From Lantana camara (taxonomy: Eukaryota; Streptophyta; Magnoliopsida; Lamiales; Verbenaceae), in NCBI GenBank assembly GCA_037501455.1, contig CM074862.1, positions 53,537,501 through 53,601,500 on the forward strand: a stretch of DNA of 64,000 bases, in the 5' to 3' direction. Shown here piece after piece: positions 34,545-46,700 of the stretch (the first letter of the stretch is position 1; every line of letters starts with the position of its first letter). Below the pieces are notes generated by a model. It had not been told where the DNA came from and did no database searches. It saw only the letters and a program-made list of their open reading frames with translations. Both the position numbers and the translations under genes were made by a program.

Positions 34545-37500
34545 ATGAGCGTACCGAGGAAGAGGCAATATAATGAAACTTCGGAGAATATACAGATAAC
34601 AGCAACACACAACAGCATAGAGGTAGTAACTTTACTTAATAGAAAATAATTTTCCATTTCTTAAGATATATATTTTAACAAATTTTAAGTTTTTTATATT
34701 TTGTAGGTCAAAGTATGTCAGATGCACAAATTCAAGAGAATGTGAGCCTAACACAAGTTCAAGTGAGCTCAAGTCAAGTAGCTGAAAAAGGTAATTTATT
34801 AAATTTATATATCAAATATGATATAGTTTTTATTTTTTTTTAATAAATCTGTGAAATAATACCAAACATAACATTTCAAGTGAAATTTCTGAAAATGCTC
34901 AAGTTAAAACTGGGAGGGGGTGCAGCAAAATTTCCTAAAGAAAGGGACACGGGAAAAAAGCTTAAAGTATTCCTTGATAGAAATGGAAGCGTGGCCGGAA
35001 CTGACTATCAAAAGCTTGTCACCGCGATTGGCTGCTTGGCTCGTATCGGGATTAGGCTTCCATTCACTAGTGTTGCTTTCAGTGATATACCACAATATAA
35101 TAGAGATATGATTTGGGATGAGGTTGAGGTTAGTCAAGCTTTGTTGCTTATATATATATATATATATATATCAAATAAAATTATAACATTTTGTATTTTC
35201 AAATTGTTAAATACTTAGGCTAATACTGGACTGCCCCCTGAAGCAAAGAATGTTGTGATGAGAACAGTTGCTGACATTTGGAGAAAATGGAAGAACAATG
35301 TCAAAAAAAAAAAACCTCTCACCATATGAAGACGAGGAAGTGTTTCCTAAAACACCACCTAGTGACGAAAGAATACAAGTAGATCAATGGTGGGAAATGG
35401 TCACATACTGGAAAAATCCTAAAGTGCAGGTTTTCAGTTACTCTTAATAATTGATTTATCATTCTTTTAGGCAGTACAAAATACCTTTTACATTTTATTT
35501 TAATGTTATATAAATTGTAGGAAGTTGCAAAGCAAAATGCATCAAATGTTTTACAGAAACAATGTCTCCATCGGACTGGACGAACATCGTTTTCTGTATT
35601 AGAGGACGAGGTAGGATATTTTCCCCAGTTTTAAGGGGGTCTAAAATTTTTTGAGTCTGAATGTCTATTAATTTTCTATTGTAATGTAAATTTTCTTTTT
35701 TGGAGTCTGAATGTCTATTAATTTTATGTAGTAATGAAAATTTTAGATGTCAGAAAATGGAGTGAAAGATCCCTCTCGGTTTGATATCTGGATGGAATCA
35801 CGTTCTCGTGGAAAGGGGATTGAAGATGATGAAACAACATCAGACGTGCATGTAAGTGAAGTATTCTTACTTAATTGATAAGCTGTTTATACTTACTTAA
35901 GAGCTATTTATATTATAAATAGATTACCTGGTAAAGTCATTGAATGGGATACTCCTTACTATAGATTGTTACATGAACATCCCTGTTATGATAATATTAA
36001 AAACCTTTAGGTGCCTCTGTTATGTTGTTGACACTGGTCGTCATAAAAGTAAATTTTTTGCTAGAGCTTCAAGATGTATCATGTTAGGGTATGTTAATGG
36101 AAAAAAGGGGTATAAGCTGTTTGATCTGGAGTACAGAAGTGTGATTGTGTCAAGGGACATTAAGTTCTTTGAAAATGTGTTTCCTTATAAGGAAATGATG
36201 CTTCTGTTATTACTACTCCTAAAATTTACACGTAGGATCTTAGTCCCATGATGGATTCTTAGGAATGTTCAACAGAATCTTATTGAAATTACTGAAGATC
36301 ATCAGGAGATTACATCTTCTAATGATTAAAATTTTCTTGAACCTGAAGAAACCTCTGTTGAAATTACTCCTCTTTTGACCGTATGAATTTTTAAACCTTG
36401 CAGGGTCAACTAAATAGAGAGCTTAAAAAGAATCCAGAAGAAGAAAGAACAAAAGAATATAAAGATGAGCTTTTCTTCACGGCGATGGGGAAAGACAAGC
36501 ACGGTCATATTAAATGTGTAGGAAGAGGTCATATCATCAATCAAACACGTTCCAAAACTATGTCAAGAGACGACAGATTGTTGTCGAAAGATCAAGAGGA
36601 ATTACAGAAGCTTAGGGATGAGTTCAATAAACAAAAAAATGAGATGAACGAAATGAAAGAGGAGTATATTCGTGAGAAGGAAAATTTGCTTGTGGAGCAA
36701 GAGAAAACAAGCATGCTGAACCAAAAATTAGAAGCTCTCCTAAGTCAATTTCCTTCCCTCTCATCTACTCCGTTGCATGGAGCCCAGGTTACATAAACAT
36801 CATTTATAGTATATTTATTGATTTTTCACACTTAATTTTATTATAGCAGAAGTTGGTACAATCACAGGTTCTTAATCCATCAACCTCGCACACTCCAATT
36901 TCTCATCCCTTGAAAAAAGCTCGAATTAATAGCGAGCACCAATCTAGTGTTCTACAAGAGGCTCATTCTATTCGAGACCAACAGGTTCTATAAGTTTTAC
37001 ATTTTCGTATAAAAATGGTTTTTTTTAATTGTTTTCTCATTTTTGGTAATTTCATGATTAGTTGGTTTATTGTTGAAGTCATGAGAATAGTTTAGTGCAT
37101 TATATAAATGATACTACTGTAATTTGAATTTTGATCTATTGATGTTATAATTGTAGGCTGCTGGTGGCAAATGTAAAGAACAAGCAGTTGGACATGGTTA
37201 TAATTTGAAGGTAGTTTGATTTTTTCAAAGAGATTTGAGGATAATAATCAAAAGGGGATGTTTCAGTTTCAATATTTTGTGCGCTTTGTCTGACCACGAA
37301 CCATTTTTTAGATAAGAAACCAACTTTTTCACTATATTACTACACTAAATGTCAGGAACTCATCACTGTTATCTTTTGTAAATTGATAAAACTGTGATCA
37401 ATGGGAATAAATAAGGTTGATTCTGCCATCTTTATACAATTTGTTATGTTTTTTTTTTTTAATCTAATATTGAGGTTAAATAGCTTGTGAAATTATAGTA

Positions 37501-37873
37501 ATTCTTTGAAGGTATCATATTTTTATTTCCTTTTGTATGTTAGGTTGGGACTGAAGTATACTTATACTGTCGTGGAATACCAAAAAAAATTATGGCAAAA
37601 GGTATTGTTATGGGATTTATTGAGTGTCCGGGATCTGAGCTTAAATTTTGCAAGGTTGGGGTTAGAAAGGCATTTGAAGCAAGTGAAAGATTAGTGAAAC
37701 CTTATAAAGATGTTGTAACTCTCGGACAAGCTGTTAACAAAGTGGTTCAATGGGAGTTGATAAATGTATGTTACACTTCAAGATTTAGTAAATGAACAAT
37801 TTTCATATTTCATGTCAATTTGAAGATCATAATTGTTCTTATTTGTTTTTTGTCACAGGTTAGTGAGGTGTAG
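34545..37873 (+). pseudogene. TNPA-like CACTA accessory gene (plant En/Spm transposase family), broken
   Basis: A multi-exon gene resembling the plant Ptta/En/Spm (Transposase_24) family, whose En/Spm member TNPA binds subterminal motifs. Exons inferred from GT-AG signals include 34545-34622, 34707-34790, 34881-35128, 35219-35429, 35521-35610, 35747-35851, 36404-36787, an exon from about 36847 to 36984, 37157-37210, 37554-37765 and 37859-37873. Recognisable are FLDRNGSVAGTDYQKL, HRTGRTSFSVLEDE, PSRFDIWMESRSRGKG and MGKDKHGHIKCVGRGH. A Lys/Glu-rich probable coiled coil (about 36590-36760) follows, then a C-terminal VGTEVYLYCRG block. A run of 12 A near 35308 shifts the frame. The exons follow the TNPD gene by about 160 bp, as is usual for this superfamily. 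Confidence 0.8.
35923..36385 (+). mobile_element. Ty1/copia fragment lodged in a TNPA intron
   Basis: Between the donor at 35852 and acceptor at 36403 lies a copia segment from the integrase/RT linker region: FRCLCYVVD, ASRCIMLGYVNGKKGYKLFD, VIVSRDIKFFENVFP. One frameshift lies near 35998 and several stops after 36235. No LTRs or target duplication are visible, so it may be filler DNA or a remnant of a larger insertion. It is unrelated in position to the solo LTR. Confidence 0.8.
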
Positions 37874-38630
37874 ATAAAGATTTGGTTGGTTTTGCAAGTA
37901 TGGTATGCTAACTTTGAAGGGAGAAGGTCTTTTTGGTTTGATTACAGGTTAGTGATGTGTAGATAAAACTTTATTCACTTGAATGTCTGTTTTTTAATAA
38001 ATGTGCAGAAGTTTCGAAAATCTTTTAGGGAAAATATGAAGACTTGATTCCACATTGTTGAATACCAGCACTTTGTAGATAAAAAGCTAGTAATTTTTAC
38101 ATCATAGATCAAAGAGTGATTAACTTTTCTTTTGGAAATCTGGAAAAGAAATTAAATGGACTAGTTTGATTGTGGTTCCCTGGTGTATGCTGATTATTTT
38201 TCTGTATTTCTTTAATTGTTGATAGTTGGTTTATGTATTATGTTCTTTGTGATTGAGTTCTTGGAGAGTGATTGGGAGATCTAAGACAGAAATTGGTTCA
38301 GACTATTAAGGACAATAGTAAAATCATATATTCTATTTAGTATTTCCATTTTGGCAGCTTGCATAATTACTTGCATCTACACATTTAGTGAGACAATTGT
38401 TTTGATTGGTTTTGCTAGTATTTAGCAGTAAATGGATAATGAATTACTTCAAAGTTTTATCACTAATGAATTGAAAATCTTTGTTGTTCATTGAAGATCA
38501 TAATTGTTTCTATTTGTTTTTTATGGCAGGTTAGTGGAATGTAGATAAAGCTTCAGTTGGTTTTGCTAGTATGATATACTAACTTTGAAAGGAGAAGGTC
38601 ATTTTGGTATGATTGAAGAAGTTGATTTAA
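37857..38630 (+). repeat. Repeated terminal-exon segment of the TNPA-like gene
   Basis: The acceptor-plus-stop segment CAGGTTAGTGAGGTGTAGAT (37857) recurs in diverged form at about 37946 (GTTAGTGATGTGTAGAT) and 38528 (GTTAGTGGAATGTAGAT). The first and third copies also share the following TTGGTTTTGCnAGTAT and AACTTTGAA blocks. Confidence 0.65.
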
Positions 38631-38950
38631 TCTCTTGGCTTTCATTTTGGTGTTATTGAAGAAATTGTTTGAACTATATATTAGATGTTTTATCTTTGTT
38701 GACTGTTGTGGAGAACTAATCTTAAATACTATGCTTTTTGTTTGTTGGGGAGAGTACTAATGATCACATATATATGTACATGTATCCCCATTGGAATATT
38801 GTCGATTGGGTATCGATATGTATGGATGATGTTTATATAGCAATATAATCTTGATATTAGTCAGGCATATATTTTCTTGAAGGTATGAAATAATATTATT
38901 TATTTGTAGGTAAATTATAAAAAAAATAAAATACTAAACTAAATGAATTT
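37874..38950 (+). other. CACTA 3' untranslated and spacer sequence
   Basis: AT-rich, with no recognised coding or RNA feature apart from the repeated terminal-exon segments. Confidence 0.5.
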
Positions 38951-38954
38951 GTAA

Positions 38955-39373
38955 ATATTTACTACAAGAAATTGCCCGTAGTAAAAGATTGGAAAAATTA
39001 ATTATATTCATGATAAAATATTTGCTACGATGTTTTGGCCGTAACAAATGCAATATCTAATTACATGAAACTTTTGCTACGGGGATCTGTGCGTAGGTAT
39101 TAATATCTTTTTGTTACGGATAAGACCATCGTAACAACAAGTTGGTATATTTCCTACCATATTTGCTACGGAAATCGTACCGTATCAAATGGCAAAAAGA
39201 GCATAGTGAAAACTATTTGCTACGCAGTTTTGCCGTAGCAAAATATTTGATACGGCTACATCAGCTACGCCTCAAAGTTCGTAGCAAACCCGTAGCAAAA
39301 AGCTTATTGTTAGGAATTTGGCTCATTTGCTACATAATTTCGACCGTAGTAAAAGGCACTTTTTTTTGTAATG
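38955..39373 (+). repeat. CACTA right subterminal repeats and terminus
   Basis: A dense series of TTTGCTACG and CGTAGCAAA motifs, many as inverted pairs (for example 39218-39242, TTTGCTACGCAG with TTGCCGTAGCAAA). It ends in GTAATG at 39373, the degenerate complement of the left CACTAC terminus, and is followed by GGA. Confidence 0.88.
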
Positions 39374-40018
39374 GGAAAAGCTACCGAGCTAACAACTTAT
39401 CACATTGGTGACAGGTTCCAAAACATTCATAGCATGTGCATCATACTTTGCATCACTTATTTATTCTTCTTTACTTATGTTCGTGTGCGTATTTTTATTT
39501 GATTTTGTTGTGCTAATGTGCTGCATATTTAATTGTTACAAAGTGTGCCACGTGCATTGTCATTTTAACCCGACATGCATTTTAGTGTTTATTTGATAAG
39601 GAGTTCTTTCATCGCATTTTCAAGTATCTCTTTGTATGGGCCACATTTGAATTTAGAGGAAAATAATTAATGGGATGGAGCGTTTTAAGGATAGGTTGGT
39701 GTGGGAAGGAAGTTTCAGAAGGAAAAATACAACCGGAGTTGGCTTTGGAGTGCCCGGATCGAACAAGAATGAAGAAAAGGGGTTTGAATATTAACAGCGG
39801 TAGAGGAGAAGTGGGAAAAGCTAAGACTATGGCTTGCTATGTCATTTAAAGCCCTCCCAATAAAACTTCCATCATGAATTTCGAGGAAAGAAGGTTCGAT
39901 GGAGTTCAATGTACAACTATAAAAATTTTAACGGGGTGAGCATGACCAGGAGGCGAATTCAAAACTTGAGGTCGAAACTGAAGGACTGAAAATAACAGAA
40001 GTGTAATTAAGGAAGATT

Positions 40019-40051
<33 letters not shown>

Positions 40052-40772
40052 GTTGGCGAGCGGAGATGAATAAGATAACTCTATGGGATGATCAGTAAAA
40101 TGAGAGCTCGATCACTGGATTCGGGCTGAAGATTTTCACGAGGAATGGGGAAGATAGATCGTTGATTTGTTCTGTGTATGTAAGTCGAGTTGAAGACAAA
40201 AGAGTTATGAAGGAGCTTGGGGGAAAATTTCTAAATTTAATTGTCAAGAGGAAACTGATTCAAAGTATCATGGAAAAGTATGTTGTCAATGAAGCTTGAT
40301 TCCATGAGTTGTACGGAAATTTAAGAAGCAATAAATCGGCAAGGACGAACCTTGGAAAGGCTAAATCAGAGTTCCAAGATCACCAAGAACATCTTATCTT
40401 CGATTTAAGAATGTTAGGGGCCGAATATCAAATTCCACCATAGAAATTTAAAGAGAGTAAAAAGGAGAAAATGAACGGACGATAGTAGGAGATTATGTGA
40501 TATATATATTCAGGTCGAGAAAGAACTATTAGGGGCGCTAAGGGTAGTTATCTTTGATAGTTTGTTAGATTTTCAAATGGACAAAAGGAAAATAGCATTG
40601 GATTTAATTTCGGGATGAGTGATCTAACAGTAGACGGGGGATCAAAGCTCGGGTATTAAAAGTTGGTTTGATTGAATGAAGATTATGGGAAATGATTAAA
40701 GATCGAAGAGGATTTATCATAGCTTTACCGGGTTACATTGAAGAAATTAAAGATAAGGTAAATGCTGAGCTC
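39374..40772 (+). other. Internal region of element E between the CACTA and gypsy C
   Basis: Begins with the right CACTA target copy GGA and ends with AGCTC (40768-40772), the left target copy of C. It contains a run of 28 T at 40024-40051. Many short frames are broken by stops; no gag, pol or known family is recognised. The stretch just before 40772 reads open when joined to 51194 onward, but I do not recognise the product. Membership in E is inferred from nesting. Confidence 0.55.
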
Positions 40773-43585
40773 TGTAACATCCCGACTGATCAGACTTTTC
40801 AGGTAACCTCTTATGTGCGCTATTTAATTATTTCTTCAAGTGATTATGTGATATTTAATTGCTAACATGGATTAATTGAAGTTATTTGAACTTAATTGCG
40901 TTGGTATGAATTTGTTTAATTTGATCCTTTAATTTTCCTTCACTTTGTATTTTGCTCGTTCTAGATTCGTATTTAATTCTGATTTTTATGAATTCATGAT
41001 ATGTGTTAATTATATGCTTTATGGACTCGTTTATATGCTCGTTATATGTTTTGGTATTTGTTTTGGTTACCTTTTTGGGTTCGTTTTGGAGACGGGACCT
41101 AAAGGAGGCTAAAGAGCATTTAGCGCACCTTGGGTTCCGGGACGCGTATCTTGAGTTCGGGAATTCGGATTCGAATTCCGTCACCTCCGTTGAACTTGTT
41201 TTGACGATTCAGGTTTAATGGGACAAGCCTCACATTTTTCTAAGCTCATTAAGGCCTTCAAATTTCACCCGTAACGAGCCCCTTATGCTTGAGAGACACC
41301 TTTTTGACCTATTATGACTTTGTGGACCCCACTTAAACCTTAACCAAGCCTTAACCATGAGTTATACCTTGAGTTGAGCCTCTCTTATCCCTTATGCTGT
41401 TGGAAACCAAGCCAAATCTCTCTCCCTCCCACAAGAACCGATCAGCCAAGCAAAGCAAGAAGGAAGAAGAAACTTTTTGTCCATTTTCTCGATTTTTGAG
41501 GTCAAATCTTCACCCAAGCTTCTCAAATTTGAAAGGTGAGTTCATGGTTGTCATCTACTCTCTCTCTTCTACTCTCCTTTCTTGTTTTCTTGAGATTTGA
41601 TGATGATATTATGCTCCTAGGACTTGAGTCTTAGCATTTATTACATTTCCTTACTTGGTAGTTGGAGTATGAGTGATTGGTCTTAATTGGGTTTTTGAGT
41701 TTAGATGTTGAGCTGAGTACTTCTTTCTATACCGAGACACGAGATGTCTCGGTTTGCCCTATGTTGGTGACACGGGCATTGTCACCTTCTGATTCGGTTG
41801 TTCGTCTGCTGTACTGAGACACGGGGGTGTCTCAGTTTGTCATTCCAAGTGGGCACGGGCGTGTCACCTAGGAACTCTAGTTTTTTGCTCGTCTTTGCTT
41901 GGATTTGCTTCCTTTCCGTTGCTTCTTGTTGATCCTTCTTGCCTCGTTCTGGTGTGTATGCATAACCAACTTGTTATATTTTGTGTTAAGCCTTATGTTA
42001 TGAATTTGTGACTTGATTTACGTCCTCGTTTATGATGTATGTCCGAATATGCATTGAATGCTCATAACTGACCTAAATGAGGATTCATTTCATATCATTT
42101 GCATCATAAATATACATACGCATGTACCGAGCATCAATGTGGTTCATATTGAGTCTGAGAGTGTTCCTTGTTGGTTGTCTTGTTCAGAGGATCTCCCTGT
42201 AGAGGACGAGCTTGCTCCGTAGGTGTCCGGTTGTCACACTTTTGTCTCCACTACGTTCGTTGACAAGGTGAGGTTTTTGTTCTTTTAGTTACTCGACCTA
42301 TAACCCTATTTGATTTGAAACCTCGCGTGCGAATACGTATAATATATGGTAAATAAGTGTATGATACATATGTTGCGGGACTTCTCCCATTTGTTATAAG
42401 AGTTTGAAAACGTTTTGTATAAGTATATAAGCTATTTTGCTTTCGTTTGAAAAGTTTAGTTTTGTGCAAGTGTGTGTGTAAGCGAGATGTGGCTTTGAAA
42501 GATAAGCTTTGAGATATGCCTGTGTGCTTTCGTGATATGTTTGGGCCCCGGAGTTTGGTATGGTAATCTAGGGACGACCAAGGGGTCGTCGAGCTCTTCC
42601 ATCAACACCTCCATTTGAGAGTCTCACCCAACCTTGGGAGGTTGACGAAGGGTGTTTCTCTTGAGCCGGCGGAGGCAACCGCCGAAGGTTTCAAGGTAGT
42701 CATTAAACCTTGTCTCGTCTGTGTATGTGGATAGTTAGCGCCGATCAACCCTTCTATCAACCGGTGTTTGGGATGGATTCTGATTTGTTTTGTTTTGTTT
42801 TGCTTTGATCTTCGTATATGGAAGTTGGGATGTGTGTGACTCGTACTCGCCGAGTTGGTTTAGCTTTGTATGATCTATGGAACGAGAGTGGATTCTTAAT
42901 TCCCCTAAAACTTGGAGTTTGGCTTTTGGCTTTGTACCTTTCCTTTAACCTATGTATATCTATATCACGGGAACTACTTTAGCTTGCAAAAACCACTCTC
43001 GGTTCAAGGATCATTCCGTTTTGATACATGCTTTGCTCTATATGTATATCGGGTGCGTGAGTTAGCCCCCTCACTAGTCGCTAGGACTAACCCTCGTTGT
43101 TGTTTTTCCCCTTTTCCCTTTCTTTTGAGTTTGCAGGTTCTTCCGAGTCAAGCTAGGCGGCAAGTGTCTTTTGGGTTTACTTGTGGTATTGCTTGGGTCT
43201 TCATGCATTGTAGTGGATTTCCTTTCCTTTAATTTACGCATTTTGGATGATGTATTCTGAATATACTTATGCTACTCAGGTCGTGATTGCATTGGATATT
43301 TTGTATATTCTGTATATGAACTAGCATGAATGCTTGACCCTTCCCCATTTTTGATATGTATATATGATGATCTTGGGAATCATGTTTGGTATATGAACTG
43401 CTTCCGCTACTCTGATTTTTAATTTGCGCAGTTTTCTAATTTGAGGGTCTAGGCCGCCTAGCGAGGGTGTAAGTTTTGTGCGTCTTCCGTTCGCTATGGT
43501 TAGATACGGGTGCGAACTTCCATTTCGTTACTCGTGTTGGACCTTAGTGTGGGGGATGTGGCACCCTTCGCTCCGGGGTGTTACA
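40773..43585 (+). repeat. 5' LTR of element C
   Basis: TGTAACATCCC to GGTGTTACA. It has a donor-like GAAAG|GTGAGT at 41536, a hairpin array 41732-41868, an acceptor-like TTGTTCAG ending at 42187, a candidate 80-nt mini-exon 42188-42267 ending ACAAG|GTGAGGTTT, and an acceptor-like GTTTGCAG ending at 43136. Confidence 0.93.
41732..41868 (+). repeat. Hairpin array with GAGACACGGG core, 5' LTR of C
   Basis: Inverted repeats at 41732-41752 (arms CCGAGACA/TGTCTCGG), 41766-41786 (GGTGACA/TGTCACC), 41813-41836 (ACTGAGACAC/GTGTCTCAGT) and a degenerate one at 41849-41868. The 3' LTR copy is at 49338-49442, where the first stem is perfect (CCGAGACAC/GTGTCTCGG). The first stem aligns with the A stem CCGTGACAC/GTGTCACGG but with the middle pair swapped on both arms. 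Confidence 0.88.
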
Positions 43586-43593
43586 TCCTTGCG

Positions 43594-43605
43594 TGGTATC
43601 AGAGC
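43594..43605 (+). other. Primer binding site of C (tRNA-iMet type)
   Basis: TGGTATCAGAGC eight bases after the LTR end at 43585. Confidence 0.9.
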
Positions 43606-43795
43606 TCTCGGTTACAAAACCGGAGCTCTGGAGTCGTGTTGGGTCTGTCTAGGTCGTTCGGTACAGGAATATGTGATTATTTGAATTCAGCTACATCTCT
43701 ATGTGACTTAATTATTTTAAATTCTAGATAATTGACTTCATGATCATGAATTGAACCCCATGCATCGATATCTTCTTGATTTGTGAATTTTCAGG

Positions 43796-46700
43796 ATGCC
43801 TCCAAGAAGGAGAGCAGATAGGGAGCAGACTCCTGATCTTAACCAACCCCCTCCACAAGCACCACCACCTCCTCCGATGAATGCAGAGAATATTGTACAG
43901 GCTCTTCTGAACCAGCTTCAGCAGAACCAAAGGGATAATCCACATTGGGAAGGACAAGGTGGGCAAGTAACTCCGGCCTTTAGGGAGTTCAGAAACAACA
44001 ATCCACCGAAGTGGAATGGAGGAGATGACATACAGGCAGAAGAGTGGTTATCAGAAGTCGCGGGAATTTGGGAAATTTGCCCCGCCCCTTCGCATGAGAA
44101 AGCTGTTTGTACGGCCCGGTTTGTTCAATGCTCCACGTCCAATTGGCTCAAGGCTATGAGAGCTCGATTGGAGAGGAATGGAGAAGAGTTTGATTGGGAA
44201 AGCTTTGTAAGAGAGTTTCATCACAAATATGTTCCACCAAGTGCTCGTGAGAGAAGACTTCAGCAATTTACAGAATTGAGACAAGGGAATCGATCGATTG
44301 AAGAGTATATCTTGGAATTTGAGAGACTTGCACCGTACGCCCCACACATCACCAATGATGATACCCAGAAGGCTCGTAACTTTTTTCATGGTTTCAGATA
44401 TGAGATCCAGAATGCTCTTAAGGCGGCTACCGTGGATACGCGGGAAAAGGCTACGAGGAAGGTGATCAAAGTGGAAGCTAACAACACAAGATTGAGGCGG
44501 ACTTACTCTTCGGGCCAAGGTTCGAGCTCAAATTTGAGGAAGAGGCCTGCATCCTATAATGGGCCTCCGGTTTTCAAACCCCAAGGTCCTACTACTTCAG
44601 TCAAGAAAGCTCGACCTCCGGTACCAGCGGTACCAGCTCTACCGGCCCCGATTCAATGTAGTTATTGCAAGGGTCCCAATCACACCGAGGAGAATTGCCG
44701 GAAGAAATTGAGAAGATGTTATAAATGTGGAGAGCCCGGTCATTTGATTAGTACTTGTCCTCAAGCAAGAGCACCTCAGCCTCGAGCTCCTCAGTCGTTG
44801 AATGTGATGCCTCCGAGAGCACCGATCCAAGCGAGGGCCTATGCTTTGGAGGGCGAGGAAGTGAATGTAGAGGTGGATGCCAATGCCGTTGTTGAAGGTA
44901 CTATCCACATTCATGGCATTCCATTGCATGCATTGTTTGATCCGGGAGCAACGCATTCATTTATTGCTTCTCGGCTTGTTTCTATTCTTCTATTGCCTGT
45001 TGCTTGCCTAGATGATTCCTTTATTGTTTCTTCTCCCCTTGGTGCTACTTTGGCTACGAATTGTGTTTACCGTAGTTGTCCGATGGTTGTGGAAGATCAA
45101 GAGTATCCGGCAGATTTGATCAAGATGCCGATTAAGAATTATGGGGTGATTCTGGGTATGGACTGGTTATACCATTACCGAGCTATGATGGATTGTTTTG
45201 CCAAGAGGGTGACTTTGGGTTCTACGGTCTTTGCGGGTCAGAGGTTGAAGACCTGCCCGTTTATTTCCTTCATGGAAGCAAGTAGATTGTTTCAGGACGG
45301 TGCGACGGGCTATGTGGCCTACCTTTTGAATAAGCCAAAGGATCAGGCCAAGCTCGAAGAGACGGAGATCGTGAAGGAATTCCCCGATGTGTTTCTGGAG
45401 AATTTGGGATCTTTACCTCCGGATCGGGACGTCGAGTTTGTAATAGATCTCTATCCCGGAGCAGAACCGTATGCGAAATCTCGCTAAAGGATGGCTCCAG
45501 CCGAGTTGAAGGAGTTGAAGACGCAATTGGACGAGCTCTTAGAGTGTGGTTACATTCGCCCGAGCACTTCTCCGTGGGGTGCTCCGGTCCTATTTGTAAA
45601 GAAGAAAGACGGGACTTTGCGAATGTGTATTGACTACCGTAAGCTGAATCGGTTAACGGTTAAGAACAAATACCCACTTCCTCACATTGAAGAGTTGTTC
45701 GACCTCTTGTAAGGTTCAAGTGTTTATTCCAAGTTGGATTTAAGGAAAGGGTATTACCAATTGCGTATCCAGGAGAGAGATATACCGAAGACGGGTTTCA
45801 ACACGAGATATGGGCATTTCGAGTTTATGGTCATGCCTTTTGGTCTTACCAATGCCCTAGCCGCGTTTATGGATATGATGCACCTAATATTCCGGCCTTA
45901 CCTCGATAAATTCGTGGTCATCTTTAGAGATGATATTCTGGTGTATTCGAGGTCTGAAGAAGAGCACGCGCGGCATTTGAGTATTGTCTTGTCTATGCTT
46001 CGGGAGCACAGATTGTTCCCCAAGTTCAGTAAGTGCAAGTTCTGGTTGGATCGAGTCTCCTTTTTGGGTCACTTCATTTCTAGGAATGGTATATAAGTGG
46101 ATCCGGCGAAGATTGAAATGGTTATGCTTTGGAAGCAACCTAAGAATGCCTCGGAAGTGAGAAGTTTTCTCGGGTTAACAGGGTATTATAGGCGCTTTGT
46201 GAAAGATTTCTCGAAGATTGCCTCCCCGTTGACCCGGTTAACTAAGAAAGAGGTGACGTTCGAGTGGAATGAGGTGTGTGAGAAGAGTTTCCAAACTCTT
46301 AAGGAAAGGTTGACTACTGCACCAGTTTTAGCCCTACCCGAGGGTTCGGAAGGCTACTCAGTCTACACAGATGCTTCGAAGGAAGGTCTCGGTTGTGTGT
46401 TAATGTAGAATGGTAAGGTTGTAGCCTACGCCTCAAGGAAGTTAAAGGATCACGAGAAAAACTATCCCACTCTTGACTTGGAACTCGCCGCGGTGGTGTT
46501 TGCTTTGATGAAATGGCGACATTACCTATATGGTGTTACTTTTGAAGTGTTCACCGACCACCAGAGTCTTAAGTATCTGTTTACCCAGAAGGATTTGAAC
46601 GTAAGACAGAGGAGATGGATGGAGTTACTTCAGTACTATGATTGTAAGATTCAGTACCATCCGGGAAAAGCTAATGTGGTGGCGGATGCTTTGAGTAAGA

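Larger units (their letters stand above)
60..39373 (+). mobile_element. CACTA (En/Spm) DNA transposon, about 12.4 kb plus nested insertions
   Basis: The left terminus CACTACAAGAAAAATTAC is split: CAC lies at 60-62, then gypsy A intervenes, and the terminus reads on from 10083 because the A target duplication recopies GACAC. The right terminus, read on the minus strand from 39373, is CATTACAAAAAAAAGTGCC, a degenerate match to the left. Both sides carry the 3-bp target duplication GGA (57-59 and 39374-39376), the length expected for CACTA elements. Subterminal TTTGCTACG/CGTAGCAAA motifs flank both ends. Inside are a TNPD-like gene (30863-34385) and a TNPA-like gene (34545-37873). Insertions A, D (with B inside) and a solo copia LTR enlarge it. 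Both genes are broken and one terminus is interrupted, so it looks immobile. Confidence 0.9.
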
